From: Streptomyces sp. MBT53
GTDB lineage: Bacteria > Actinomycetota > Actinomycetes > Streptomycetales > Streptomycetaceae
Assembly: GCF_016654115.1 (NCBI RefSeq)
Contig: NZ_JAEQAZ010000010.1
Location: forward strand, 28,736 to 92,735
Direction of reading: 5' to 3'
DNA length: 64,000 bases
Shown here: in pieces, positions 17,620-25,800 of the stretch
How the letters are laid out: every line of letters starts with the position of its first letter
How positions within the stretch are numbered: the first letter of the stretch is position 1
Notes under the pieces: model-generated
The model's database searches: none
Told to the model about the DNA's origin: nothing
What the model saw: only the letters and a program-made list of their open reading frames with translations
Translations under genes and position numbers: made by a program

Positions 17620-19113
17620 GTGCTGAAGCGGGTGTTCGTGGCTCCGGATCCGGGGCGGACGCGGTTGCGTTTCGCCGCGCGGGCCGTGCTCGGTATCGGC
17701 CTTGCCGTGGTCGTCTGCGGGCTGACCGGACAGTCTCTCGCGGGTGCCGTGACCGGCGGCCTCGCCGCGCTGCTCGCCCTGTTCACGGTCACGGACGCCA
17801 CAGTGCGCGGGCAGGCCGTCACCACCGCGCTCCTGCCCTGCGTGGGCCTCCCGGTGCTCGCCGCAGCGGCCGAACTGCACACTCACCCCGTCGCCCGCGA
17901 CCTCACCTTCCTCGCCGTCGTCGGCGCCGGCGTCTACGCCCGCCGCTGGGGACCGCGCGGCCACAGCCTCGGTGTGTTCGCGTTCATGACCTTCTTCGTG
18001 GCCCAGTTCCTGCACGCGACCACCGCCCAACTGCCCGCGCTCTACGCCTCCGTGGCCCTCTCCGTGCTCACCGCGGCGACGGTCCGCTTCGGCCTCTGGT
18101 GCTACGAACGCCGACTGCCCACACCCGCCGTACCCGCCCCGCCGACCGGTCGCGGCCTGGCCCGGGTGACCACCCGACAGGCCGTCCAGGCGACGGCGGG
18201 CGCCGGATTCGCCCTCGTAGTGGGCCAGTTGGTGTCAGGCCAGCGCTGGTACTGGGCCGTGGGCGCCACCTGGTGGATCTTCGTCAACACCGCCTCGCGC
18301 GGCGAGACCGTGGTCCGAGGCTTCCGCCGCGTCCTCGGCACGGTCCTGGGCATCGCGCTGGGCCTGCTGATCGCCGTACCGGTGCACGGCGCCCCCGTCC
18401 CCACCGCGATCCTGGTCGCCGCCTGCGTCTTCGGGATCTTCTACTCGGCAGCCGTCTCCTACACGTGGATGATGCTCTCGGTGACCTTGATGGCAGAGCT
18501 GCTCTACGGCCTCCTCGGTGTCCTGACCCCCGGCCTGCTGGCGCTGCGGTTCGCGGAGACCGGCGTCGGCGCGCTCGGCGCCGTACTGGCCGTCCTGCTG
18601 GTGCTCCCGGTGACCACCCACACCACCACGGACGCCTGGATCCAACGCGCCCTGCGCTGCGTCCACACCTGCACCGCCGAGGCCGCCGCCCGCCTCGCCG
18701 GCTCCGGCCGGGCCGATCCCGCCGCACGCATCGCCGAACTCGAACAACTCCTCGGCCGGGTACGGCTCTCCGTCGCACCCCTCGTCCACCCGCTGAACCC
18801 GATGCTCGGCCGCAAGCGCCGCGCCCGCCGGGTGCTGGCCCTGCTCGACGACTGCGCCCACGAGATCCGCGGCCTGGCCACGGTGGCCGCCGACCCGCAG
18901 GCCTCCCACGACACCCGCCTCGCCGCCGCCTGCCACCGCGTCGAGACCGCGGTCGAGGCGCTCACCGACGGCGAGGCGTCACCGCTCACGACGACCGCGG
19001 CCGGGCCGCCGGCGGAACCCGCGCTGGCTCACCTCCACGGGCTGGAGCGAGCACTCGCGGAACTTGCGGGTCCGCTGCGGGTGCGGTCGGGTTCGGGGCT
19101 AGTGGGGGCCTGA
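17620..19113 (+). CDS. FUSC-family (fusaric acid resistance-like) membrane protein
   Basis: 497 aa. Two membrane blocks (about residues 20-140 and 185-330) separated by a loop, then a long cytoplasmic C-terminal region (330-497) rich in helices with paired HRVETAVEAL and ALAELAG segments. The family exports aromatic acids and other compounds. GTG at 17620 is chosen because GGGGAAG precedes it; an alternative GTG is at 17590, inside the hairpin and T-tract region. It is divergent from the Lrp regulator, preceded by the hairpin at 17560-17588, and followed by a decayed copy of its own 3' end. A second FUSC gene is at 43.1 kb. Confidence 0.82.
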   Translation: MLKRVFVAPDPGRTRLRFAARAVLGIGLAVVVCGLTGQSLAGAVTGGLAALLALFTVTDATVRGQAVTTALLPCVGLPVLAAAAELHTHPVARDLTFLAVVGAGVYARRWGPRGHSLGVFAFMTFFVAQFLHATTAQLPALYASVALSVLTAATVRFGLWCYERRLPTPAVPAPPTGRGLARVTTRQAVQATAGAGFALVVGQLVSGQRWYWAVGATWWIFVNTASRGETVVRGFRRVLGTVLGIALGLLIAVPVHGAPVPTAILVAACVFGIFYSAAVSYTWMMLSVTLMAELLYGLLGVLTPGLLALRFAETGVGALGAVLAVLLVLPVTTHTTTDAWIQRALRCVHTCTAEAAARLAGSGRADPAARIAELEQLLGRVRLSVAPLVHPLNPMLGRKRRARRVLALLDDCAHEIRGLATVAADPQASHDTRLAAACHRVETAVEALTDGEASPLTTTAAGPPAEPALAHLHGLERALAELAGPLRVRSGSGLVGA

Positions 19114-19137
19114 AGTGGGTTCGGCCCGGTGAGGGGG

Positions 19138-19349
19138 GCCTCGCGCGCCGGGCCTGCCCGGTCACCGCGTCGGGAGCGCGGTCGAGGCCCTCGCCGGCGG
19201 TGTGATGTCGCCGCTCGTCGCCACGTCGACCGGGCGGGGGTGGCGGCCGAGGCGCGACCCGTCCGTCCGGCCAACCCGCGTAGGCCCATCTGTAGCGGCT
19301 GGCACGGCCCCGCGCGGAACTCGCCGAGCCCTTGCGCGGACGCTCCGGC
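19138..19349 (+). pseudogene. Decayed duplicate of the FUSC 3' end
   Basis: This stretch fills most of the 332-bp gap after the FUSC gene and is not coding as it stands. At 19163 it reads HRVGSAVEALAGGVMSPL, matching HRVETAVEALTDGEASPL in the FUSC C-terminus. At 19284, in another frame, it reads AHL-stop-RLARPRAELAEPLRGRSG, matching AHLHGLERALAELAGPLRVRSG. So it holds the last 60 or so codons of a FUSC-like gene with a frameshift, an insertion between the two blocks and an in-frame TAG at 19293-19295. Either a tandem partial duplication or the tail of a deleted second copy. Confidence 0.7.
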
Positions 19350-19445
19350 GTGCCCCGTCGGAACGGACTCGGCACTTTGGTCTAGACCGCTCATGATCGA
19401 CTGCTACCGTCACCCCGGACAGCACTGAACCGAGAGGGGACAGCG

Positions 19446-20483
19446 GTGACAGACGGCGGCAGGCGGCAACGGCGGGCCTTCATCGGGTCGTTCACGGCGG
19501 CGGGCGGCCCTGGTGTCGTCGCGGCGTCCGTGGACGCGCACAGCGGCGCGCTGACCGTTCTGAGCAGTGTCGACGGCGTCCCCGACCCCTCGTATCTGGC
19601 CCTGGCGCCCGAGGGGAACACCCTCTACGCGGTCAGCGAGACGGACGAGGGCGCGGTGGCCGCGTACCGCGTCAACGGCGACAAGCCCGAACCGCTCGGC
19701 CCGCCGGTGCGCCTCGGCAGCGCGGGACCGACCCACCTCAGCCTGTACGCGGGGCACGTCCTGACCGCCGACTACGGCTCCGGCAGCGTCACCGCCGTCC
19801 CGGTCCGCCCGGACGGCACACTGGCGGACCGGCCCTCCGGACAGCTCCGGCACACCGGCTCGGGCCCGCACGAACGACGCCAACAGGGGCCGCACGCCCA
19901 CCAGATCCAGCCCGACCCCAGCGGCCGTTGGGCCGTCGGTATCGACCTCGGCACCGACTCCGTGCTGGTGTGCACACTGGACGACGGACGCCCCGTACTG
20001 CACCGTGAGATCGCCCTCAGGCCGGGCTCGGGCCCCCGCCACCTCGCCTTCCACCCCGACGGCGACCGCGCCTACGTCCTCAACGAACTCACCCCGACCG
20101 TCACCGCCTGCCGCTGGGACGCCGAGAGCGGCGCACTGAAGCCGCTGGCCGAGACCCCGGTGCTCCCGGGCGCACCGGCGGGCGACGCCGCCTACCCCTC
20201 CGGCATCATGACCTCGCCGGACGGCCGCTTCGTCTGGACGGCGACCCGCGGCGAGGACGTGCTGTCCGTGCTCGCCGTCGAGGGGGAGGGGCTGCGCCTG
20301 GTCGGGACGGTGCCCTGCGGGGGCCACTGGCCGCGCGCGCTCACCGAGTCCGGCGGCTACCTGTACGTGGCGAACGAGCGGTCGGGCGACGTGACCTGGT
20401 TCGCCGTCGACCCCGCCACCGGCATCCCGCGCCCCGCCGGCTCGATCGACGTGACCGCCGCGTCCTGCGTGGTGTTCGACTGA
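19446..20483 (+). CDS. Lactonase-family seven-bladed beta-propeller protein
   Basis: 345 aa. Repeated propeller blades such as PSYLALAPEGNTLYAVSE, GPRHLAFHPDGDRAYVLNE and YPSGIMTSPDGRFVWTATRG mark the 6-phosphogluconolactonase (Pgl type, YbhE-like) / lactonase family. It may hydrolyse 6-phosphogluconolactone or another lactone; the family also contains non-enzymatic members. No signal peptide, so cytoplasmic. GTG start at 19446 with GAGGGG 6 nt upstream. Single-gene unit between the FUSC remnant and a hairpin terminator, convergent with the CbiX-like gene. Confidence 0.83.
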   Translation: MTDGGRRQRRAFIGSFTAAGGPGVVAASVDAHSGALTVLSSVDGVPDPSYLALAPEGNTLYAVSETDEGAVAAYRVNGDKPEPLGPPVRLGSAGPTHLSLYAGHVLTADYGSGSVTAVPVRPDGTLADRPSGQLRHTGSGPHERRQQGPHAHQIQPDPSGRWAVGIDLGTDSVLVCTLDDGRPVLHREIALRPGSGPRHLAFHPDGDRAYVLNELTPTVTACRWDAESGALKPLAETPVLPGAPAGDAAYPSGIMTSPDGRFVWTATRGEDVLSVLAVEGEGLRLVGTVPCGGHWPRALTESGGYLYVANERSGDVTWFAVDPATGIPRPAGSIDVTAASCVVFD

Positions 20484-20508
20484 CCCCACAGGCCGTGTCC
20501 ACGGCATG

Positions 20509-20547
20509 CCGAAGGGCCCGCTCCCGCGTGAGGAGGGGCCCTTTCGG
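20509..20547. terminator. Bidirectional hairpin between lactonase and CbiX-like genes
   Basis: CCGAAGGGCCC (20509-20519) pairs with GGGCCCTTTCGG (20536-20547) with one bulged base, loop 16. It lies between convergent genes. Confidence 0.65.
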
Positions 20548-20601
20548 CGCTACGGCGTTACACGTGCCAGGCCAGGACAGGCCGGTGCGGACCGGATCGG
20601 G

Positions 20602-21525
20602 TCAGCGGACCGGGGCGCCCTGCTGCTGCGGCGGGGCGATACCCAGCGCAGTCGTGTACTTGGAGAGCGCGAGCTTGCCGATCGCCGGGTACGGGCCGAG
20701 CGCCTCGGCGGCCGAGCAGCCGGCCTCGGCAGCCGCCGCCTGGAGCAGACCCGGGTCGATCTCGGGGCCGATCAGGTAGGGCGCCAGCGCGAGCTGCTGC
20801 GATCCGGACCCGCGCAGCTGCTCCGCGATGGCCGCGATCGAACCTTCCTGGTCCAGCGCCGCCGCCATCACCGGCACGGCGAGACGCGCGGCGAGCAGCA
20901 TGCCGGTGATACCGGCCGCCTGCACGGCCTCCTCGCCGCCCACGGACGCGAGGATGATGCCGTCCGCGGCGGTCGCCACGGTGAACAGCCTGGCCCGGTC
21001 GGCACGGGCAAGACCCGCCTCGGAGAGCCGTACGTGCAGCGCTTCGGCGAGCAGCGGGTGCGGGCCGAGCGAATCGGTCAGATCGGCCGCGACCCGGCTG
21101 TCCATGACGGCCTGGCGGACCTGGCGCAGCAGCGCGCTGTCCGGACCGGCGAGCAGCGGCACGACGACGGCCACGGGACCGTCCGGCTCCTTGACGTCGG
21201 CACCGGCGGCCCTGGCCTGCTCGAAGCGGGCGGTGCGCTCCTCGGCCGCGTGCGCGAGCACGGCCGTCAGCGTGGGGAACTCGGCGTCGTCCCCGTCGAG
21301 ATAACCGATGCGCCCGTCGAGACCGGGCAGCTCGGAGCGCGCGATGCTCACGACCTCCTCGGCGAGGCTGCGCGTGGCGGCGCTGGGCGTGCCCGGCACG
21401 GCGAGCACCAGCGCGGGCGCGCCCTCGGGAGCCGCCAGCGGCTCGGGTCGGCGGTGCCGCCCGGGCTGGCGAGGTCGCGGCATTCGTACTGGCAGGCCGG
21501 ACGCGGGCCCAGTGGGGGAGCTCAT
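20602..21525 (-). CDS. CbiX/sirohydrochlorin chelatase-family protein
   Basis: 307 aa. Two CbiX-like halves: the N-terminal half begins PALVLAVPGTPSAATRS and contains VAVVVPLLAGPDSALLRQVR; the second half includes LGPHPLLAEALHVRL and LALAPYLIGPEIDPGLL. Chelatases of this group insert Co or Ni/Fe into sirohydrochlorin using His residues near each half's start. The usual first His (GHGS-type) is replaced here by VPGTPS, while His in GPHPLL is kept, so activity is uncertain. The basic N-terminus (about 30 residues) is extra. ATG at 21525; 95 bp after the BadF-type kinase gene, which may be cotranscribed. A CTCCCC/GGGGAG hairpin (21553-21569) lies in that gap. Confidence 0.72.
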   Translation of the reverse strand: MSSPTGPASGLPVRMPRPRQPGRHRRPEPLAAPEGAPALVLAVPGTPSAATRSLAEEVVSIARSELPGLDGRIGYLDGDDAEFPTLTAVLAHAAEERTARFEQARAAGADVKEPDGPVAVVVPLLAGPDSALLRQVRQAVMDSRVAADLTDSLGPHPLLAEALHVRLSEAGLARADRARLFTVATAADGIILASVGGEEAVQAAGITGMLLAARLAVPVMAAALDQEGSIAAIAEQLRGSGSQQLALAPYLIGPEIDPGLLQAAAAEAGCSAAEALGPYPAIGKLALSKYTTALGIAPPQQQGAPVR

Positions 21526-21620
21526 GGCGAGGCATGTTACTGGCTTCTTGGGCTCCCCTGTTCGGGGAGGGTGCAGGTGAGCGGTATCCGTCCTGTTTTG
21601 TCTGATGAGTTACGCACGGA

Positions 21621-22925
21621 TCAGAAGTGATCACCTCGCCCCGCCACGCCCACCACGTGCACCATCACGCCGTCGGTCGGCAGAGTGAGCGCACCCGCCG
21701 CGAGGTCGCGCGCGATCCGCACGGCACCGTCGAGCGGATCGCCCGCCGCCGCGACCGGTCGGGCGTGCGGCAGCCGTTTCGCCAACTCCTCGCGCACCGG
21801 TACGAGGAGCGGGTCGCCCAACCGGAACAGGCCACCGGTGAGGGCGACCTGAGGCTCGCCGGTCGTCGGGCAGACCGCGGCGGCCGACTCGGCCATGTGC
21901 CGGGCCGCGGCACGCAGAATGCCCGCCGCCACCGGATCGTCCGGCGCGCACTGGGCGACACGGGGCGCGAAGGAGGCCAGTACGGCGGGCCGATCCGGCC
22001 GTGGATAGAGCTTGCCGGGCAGTCCCGGCACCAGCCCGAACTGCTCCTCGGCGCAGGCCAGCAGAGGCTCGGAACCGCCGTCCCGCCCGTCGTACGCCCG
22101 CAGCGCCGCCTCCAGCCCGGTCCGCCCGATCCACGCCCCGCCACCGCAGTCGCCCAGCAGATGCCCCCAACCGTCGGCCCGCCGCCAGCCGGTGAGGTCG
22201 GTGCCGACCGCGATGAGTCCCGTCCCGGCCGCGACCACGGCACCGGGCCGCGCCCCGAGGGCACCGACATAGGCGGTGACGGCATCGGCGACGAGCGCGA
22301 GCGTCCGCACCCCGAACTCCCGCGCCAGCGCCCCCGGCAACTCCTCCCGCAATCCGTCCCCGAGGGTGGCGAGCCCGGCGGCCCCGATGACGGCCGTACC
22401 CCACTCGGCGCGCCCGGCATCACCGGCCAACTCCCGCACCATGGGCACCAGTTGCTCCATGAAATGCCCGGCGTCGATACCCCGCGCACCGGTCCGCACC
22501 GGCTCCCCGGACGCGACCGCCACGGACACCGGCCGCCCGACTTTCCCTACGACGACCCGCAGCCCGGAGCCTCCGGAGTCCACGGCGAGAAACCCGACGC
22601 CGGCATCCGGTGCGGAGGGCGTCGCAGAGGGAACCGGCCCTCGAAGTCCAGCTGACGAACTCCCGGCCGCGGCGCCAGCCCTCGCGGTGCCACCGGAGGA
22701 CACCGGCGCGTCCGGAGCGCCAGCCCTGACCAAGGGCAAGGGCCCGTCCGAGGTCGCCTCAGCGCCAGGTCTGGCCCCTGCGGATTCTCCGGAGGACACC
22801 GGTCCACCCGAAGTCCCTTCGCTGCTGCCTCTGGCCTCGACGGTCCCGCCAAGGGAGTCCGGCCCGCTCGAAGCCCCCGGCGCAGCCGCCGCCCCGTCCG
22901 AACCGTCGTCCCCCGGACCCGTCAC
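21621..22925 (-). CDS. BadF/BadG-type ATPase, N-acetylglucosamine kinase-like
   Basis: 434 aa. From about residue 105 it is an ASKHA-fold kinase: [15 protein letters not shown] (phosphate 1), [11 protein letters not shown] (phosphate 2) and [17 protein letters not shown] (adenosine). Relatives phosphorylate GlcNAc or similar amino sugars. The first 105 residues are unusual: Gly/Ser/Ala/Pro-rich, made of imperfect repeats of about 20 residues (cores PVSSGES, PVSSGGT, PDSLGGT), visible in DNA as a 60-bp period from 22741 to 22900. The GTG start at 22925 overlaps the TGA of the uracil-DNA glycosylase gene (GTGA), so they are coupled. If the repeat is untranslated, a start near codon 105 would be needed, but none has a good ribosome-binding site. 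Confidence 0.78.
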   Translation of the reverse strand: MTGPGDDGSDGAAAAPGASSGPDSLGGTVEARGSSEGTSGGPVSSGESAGARPGAEATSDGPLPLVRAGAPDAPVSSGGTARAGAAAGSSSAGLRGPVPSATPSAPDAGVGFLAVDSGGSGLRVVVGKVGRPVSVAVASGEPVRTGARGIDAGHFMEQLVPMVRELAGDAGRAEWGTAVIGAAGLATLGDGLREELPGALAREFGVRTLALVADAVTAYVGALGARPGAVVAAGTGLIAVGTDLTGWRRADGWGHLLGDCGGGAWIGRTGLEAALRAYDGRDGGSEPLLACAEEQFGLVPGLPGKLYPRPDRPAVLASFAPRVAQCAPDDPVAAGILRAAARHMAESAAAVCPTTGEPQVALTGGLFRLGDPLLVPVREELAKRLPHARPVAAAGDPLDGAVRIARDLAAGALTLPTDGVMVHVVGVAGRGDHF

Positions 22926-23608
22926 GGCAGGCGCCAGTCCACCGGTTGTCCTCCCTGCCGGACCAGCAGGTCGTTGGCGCGGCTGAAGGGGCGGGAACCG
23001 AAGAAGCCGCGGTCGGCCGACATCGGGGACGGGTGGGAGGACTCCACCGCGGGCAGGTCGCCGAGGAGGGGGCGCAGATTGCGGGCGTCGCGGCCCCACA
23101 GGATCGACACCAGCGGCTTGCCGCGCCCGGCCAGCGCCCGTATCGCCTGCTCGGTGACCTCCTCCCAGCCCTTGCCGCGATGCGCGGCCGGACTGCGCGG
23201 GGCCGTGGTCAGCGCCCTGTTGAGCAGCAGCACCCCCTGCTGACTCCACGGCGTCAGATCACCGTTGGACGGCTGGGGCAGCCCCAGGTCCGTGTTCAGC
23301 TCCCGGTAGATGTTGAGCAGGCTCGGCGGCAGCGGACGTACCTCGGGGGCCACCGAGAACGACAGCCCCACGGCGTGCCCCGGGGTCGGGTACGGATCCT
23401 GTCCGACGATCAGGACGCGGACCTCGTCGAAGGGCTGCTGGAAGGCCCGCAGGACATTCGGCCCGGCCGGTAGATAGGTGCGCCCGGCGGCGATCTCCGC
23501 GCGCAGGAAGTCCCCCATTTCGGCGACGCGTCCGGCCACGGGTTCCAGGGCTTTCGCCCAGCCCGGTTCGACAATCTCATGCAACGGTCGTGGTGCCACG
23601 GGCGTCAC
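22922..23608 (-). CDS. ung: Uracil-DNA glycosylase, family 1
   Basis: 228 aa. Excises uracil from DNA as the first step of base-excision repair. The catalytic water-activating motif [17 protein letters not shown] is present (Asp71), as is the [13 protein letters not shown] loop (His192), along with LLLNRALTT and ILWGRDA; length is normal. The start is GTG at 23608 (VTPVAPRPL); the in-frame GTG at 23599 is an alternative. It overlaps the downstream sugar kinase by 4 bp. No DNA-damage promoter box is seen directly upstream, unlike its two neighbours to the right. Confidence 0.95.
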   Translation of the reverse strand: MTPVAPRPLHEIVEPGWAKALEPVAGRVAEMGDFLRAEIAAGRTYLPAGPNVLRAFQQPFDEVRVLIVGQDPYPTPGHAVGLSFSVAPEVRPLPPSLLNIYRELNTDLGLPQPSNGDLTPWSQQGVLLLNRALTTAPRSPAAHRGKGWEEVTEQAIRALAGRGKPLVSILWGRDARNLRPLLGDLPAVESSHPSPMSADRGFFGSRPFSRANDLLVRQGGQPVDWRLP

Positions 23609-23771
23609 CCTACTGCCGTACACGGCTCGACGATCAACCGGTCGTCCGAGCCCGACCGAGAACGACCGGACTGTGCGCCCGCGTGAACGAAGCCTCCCCA
23701 TAAGGCAGTTGCCCAAAAGGCAGCCCCGGTCCCGGAGTTCGCCGGCGTCGTGCGCGGGGGAGTTGTCGTCC

Positions 23772-24857
23772 TCATGCGATCACCGCGGCGCGCACGCACA
23801 GCACATCGGGGAGATGGGACGCCAACTGCCGCCAGCTGTCCCCGTCGTCGTCCGACGCGTACACCTCGCCGTTGCGGTTGCCGAAGTACACGCCCGCCGG
23901 GTCCGCGCCGTCCGTGCACATCGCGTCGCGCAACACCGTGCCGTAGTGGTCCTCGGCCGGCAGTCCCGCCGACAGCGGCTCCCAGCTTCCGCCCGCGTCG
24001 GCCGTACGGAAGACCCGGCAGCGGTGTCCGGCGGGCACCCGGTCCGCGTCCGCGTTGATCGGGAACACATAGGCGGTGTCGCCGCGATGGGGATGGGCCA
24101 CCGCCGCGAAGCCGAACGTGGACGGCAGCCCCTCGCCGATGTCCGTCCAGTGCGCGCCCGCGTCGTCGCTCCGGTACACCCCCCAGTGGTTCTGCAGATA
24201 CAGCCGGTCCGGGGTCGCCGCGTCCTGCGCGATCTTGTGCACGCACTGCCCGAACTCCGGGTTGGGATCCGGCAGGAACACCGCGGAGACACCGGAGTTG
24301 GACGGCTCCCAGCTCGCGCCCCCGTCACGTGTGCGGAAGACTCCGGCGGTCGAGACGGCGACCGTCACGGCCTTCGGGTCGCGCTCGTCGGTGAGGACGG
24401 TGTGCAGCCCCTCCCCACCGCCGCCCGGCACCCAGCGCGAGCGGGTGGGGTGCTCCCAGAGGGGACGGACGAGGTCGAAGCTCTCGCCGCGGTCCTCGGA
24501 GCGGTACAACGCGGCCGGTTCCGTGCCCGCGTACACCACCTCGGGTTCAGCCGCGGCCGGGTGCAGCTGCCACACCCGCTCCAGTGAAGCCCCCGTGTCC
24601 TTCGGGAACTTGACGGCCGGTCGCTCCGGCTCGACCCAGGTACGCCCCAGGTCGTCGGAGTGGAACACCGAGGGACCCCAGTGAGCACTGTCACCACCGG
24701 CCAGCAGTCTCGGCATGTGGCCCCTCGTGTCGACAGCGACCGAATACAGCGCCTGCGCGTTGAAGTACGGACTCTCGTCGAACTCCCAGACTCCACCCCG
24801 CCTGCGCCCGATGAACAGGCCTTTTCGCGTGCCCACCGCGAGCAGCACCTCGGTCAT
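23772..24857 (-). CDS. BNR/sialidase-like beta-propeller repeat protein
   Basis: 361 aa. A beta-propeller built from Asp-box (BNR) repeats: [50 protein letters not shown] and [10 protein letters not shown]. This is the glycosyl hydrolase/sortilin-like or YCF48-like 'exo-alpha-sialidase' group, most members of which have no proven sialidase activity. No signal peptide is seen, so it is probably cytoplasmic. ATG at 24857 is preceded by an excellent GGAGGTGATCG. The promoter at 24907-24929 matches the actinobacterial DNA-damage element, suggesting induction by genotoxic stress. Function unknown. Confidence 0.8.
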   Translation of the reverse strand: MTEVLLAVGTRKGLFIGRRRGGVWEFDESPYFNAQALYSVAVDTRGHMPRLLAGGDSAHWGPSVFHSDDLGRTWVEPERPAVKFPKDTGASLERVWQLHPAAAEPEVVYAGTEPAALYRSEDRGESFDLVRPLWEHPTRSRWVPGGGGEGLHTVLTDERDPKAVTVAVSTAGVFRTRDGGASWEPSNSGVSAVFLPDPNPEFGQCVHKIAQDAATPDRLYLQNHWGVYRSDDAGAHWTDIGEGLPSTFGFAAVAHPHRGDTAYVFPINADADRVPAGHRCRVFRTADAGGSWEPLSAGLPAEDHYGTVLRDAMCTDGADPAGVYFGNRNGEVYASDDDGDSWRQLASHLPDVLCVRAAVIA

Positions 24858-24906
24858 GACGATCACCTCCACCGCGTTTTTGGCCACTTCGCCCCCCTCA
24901 CCAGCC

Positions 24907-24929
24907 AGTCTGCACCCCACCACTGACAG
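24907..24929 (-). promoter_or_regulatory. DNA-damage (PafBC/RecA-NDp-type) promoter of the BNR gene
   Basis: Reads leftward CTGTCAGTG-(8 nt)-CAGACT. It matches the damage-inducible consensus tTGTCRGTG-N8-TAnnnT except for two bases, and ends 49 bp before the ATG. The same element, in 20 of 23 positions, precedes the HEAT gene (27846-27868). Confidence 0.6.
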
Positions 24930-25138
24930 TCACCCCCGGAACCGACGTCACCGCAGGTCAGGACCCTGTTCCCAGCCCGAAGGACAGATCCCGGGAACAC
25001 CTCTCGCGAAAACCCCGCGCGCACCTCGTCAACCATGGGACCGTCGAGTCGGGGTATTCGTCGTGAGCATCGAGGAGACGTCTCCCGTATGGGAGGGCGG
25101 TTCGGCGTATCAGTGCGTTCATGAGGAGGATGCCTTCG

Positions 25139-25723
25139 ATGGCGTTCCGAGGTCCGAAGGTGTGGCTGTGGCGGTGGCGGCGCAATCCGCTCAAGCGCCG
25201 CGCCGATGCGGTGGAGTCGTGGATCGTGCTCGGTGCCTGGTTGATCACCGTTCTGGCAGGCGTGCTGGTCGGTCTGACGGCCACCCGGTCCGTCGAACAT
25301 GAACTGGCCCAGGAGCGCGTCGAGTGGAAACCGGTGGTGGCACTGGTGACCCAGGACGCGCCCGGCCCCTCCCCGGCGAACTCCGGGAGAACGAACAGCG
25401 AGCTGGTCTGGGCGAAGGTCCGCTGGACGGCCGTGGACGGCTCCTCGCACACCGGCCAGATCCGTGTTCCCTCCGGCAGCGGCATCGGCACTCCGGTGAC
25501 CATCTGGACCGACCCGCAGGGCCATCTGGTCACCAAGCCCGCCTCCGTGTCCCAGGCCCAGCTGCGGGCCGCACTGATCGGCACCCTGCTGGGAATGGGC
25601 GCGGCAGCCGTCCCCTTCATCGGAGCACGCGCCCTCCGGATCCGGCTGGAACGCCGACGCATGGACCAGTGGGACGAGGAGTGGGCACGCTTCGGCCCGC
25701 TGTGGAGCCGTAAGACGGGCTGA
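25139..25723 (+). CDS. Rv1733c-like two-TM membrane protein
   Basis: 194 aa. Two membrane helices (about 30-52 and 143-165) flank an extracytoplasmic domain of about 90 residues (VEWKPVVALVTQD, then LVWAKVRWTAVDGSSHTGQI). The layout, basic N-terminus WRWRRNPLKRRAD and the sequence are those of the Rv1733c family of actinobacterial membrane proteins, a dormancy antigen in Mycobacterium of unknown function. ATG at 25139 has AGGAGGA 8 nt upstream; the ATG at 25121 would swallow that site and is rejected. A GGGTAT at 25052-25057 could be a SigB-type -10, but no clear -35 is present. Convergent with the HEAT gene across a strong terminator. Confidence 0.82.
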   Translation: MAFRGPKVWLWRWRRNPLKRRADAVESWIVLGAWLITVLAGVLVGLTATRSVEHELAQERVEWKPVVALVTQDAPGPSPANSGRTNSELVWAKVRWTAVDGSSHTGQIRVPSGSGIGTPVTIWTDPQGHLVTKPASVSQAQLRAALIGTLLGMGAAAVPFIGARALRIRLERRRMDQWDEEWARFGPLWSRKTG

Positions 25724-25741
25724 GCGAGACGGGCTGCCCGC

Positions 25742-25800
25742 CCGGCATGACATGAGCGCCCCTGGCACACGGATCGACGCAGGGGCCCTCGTCATGCCGG
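25742..25800. terminator. Long bidirectional terminator hairpin
   Basis: CCGGCATGAC..GAG..CCCCTG (25742-25764) pairs with CAGGGGCCCTCGTCATGCCGG (25780-25800; written here as separate arms), a stem of about 20 bp with a two-base bulge and one mismatch. It sits exactly between the convergent Rv1733c-like and HEAT genes. Confidence 0.75.

Noticed and set aside
25052..25057. GGGTAT as SigB-type -10 of the Rv1733c-like gene
   Set aside because: No matching -35 (GTTT-like) at 14-16 bp upstream, and the short motif occurs by chance.
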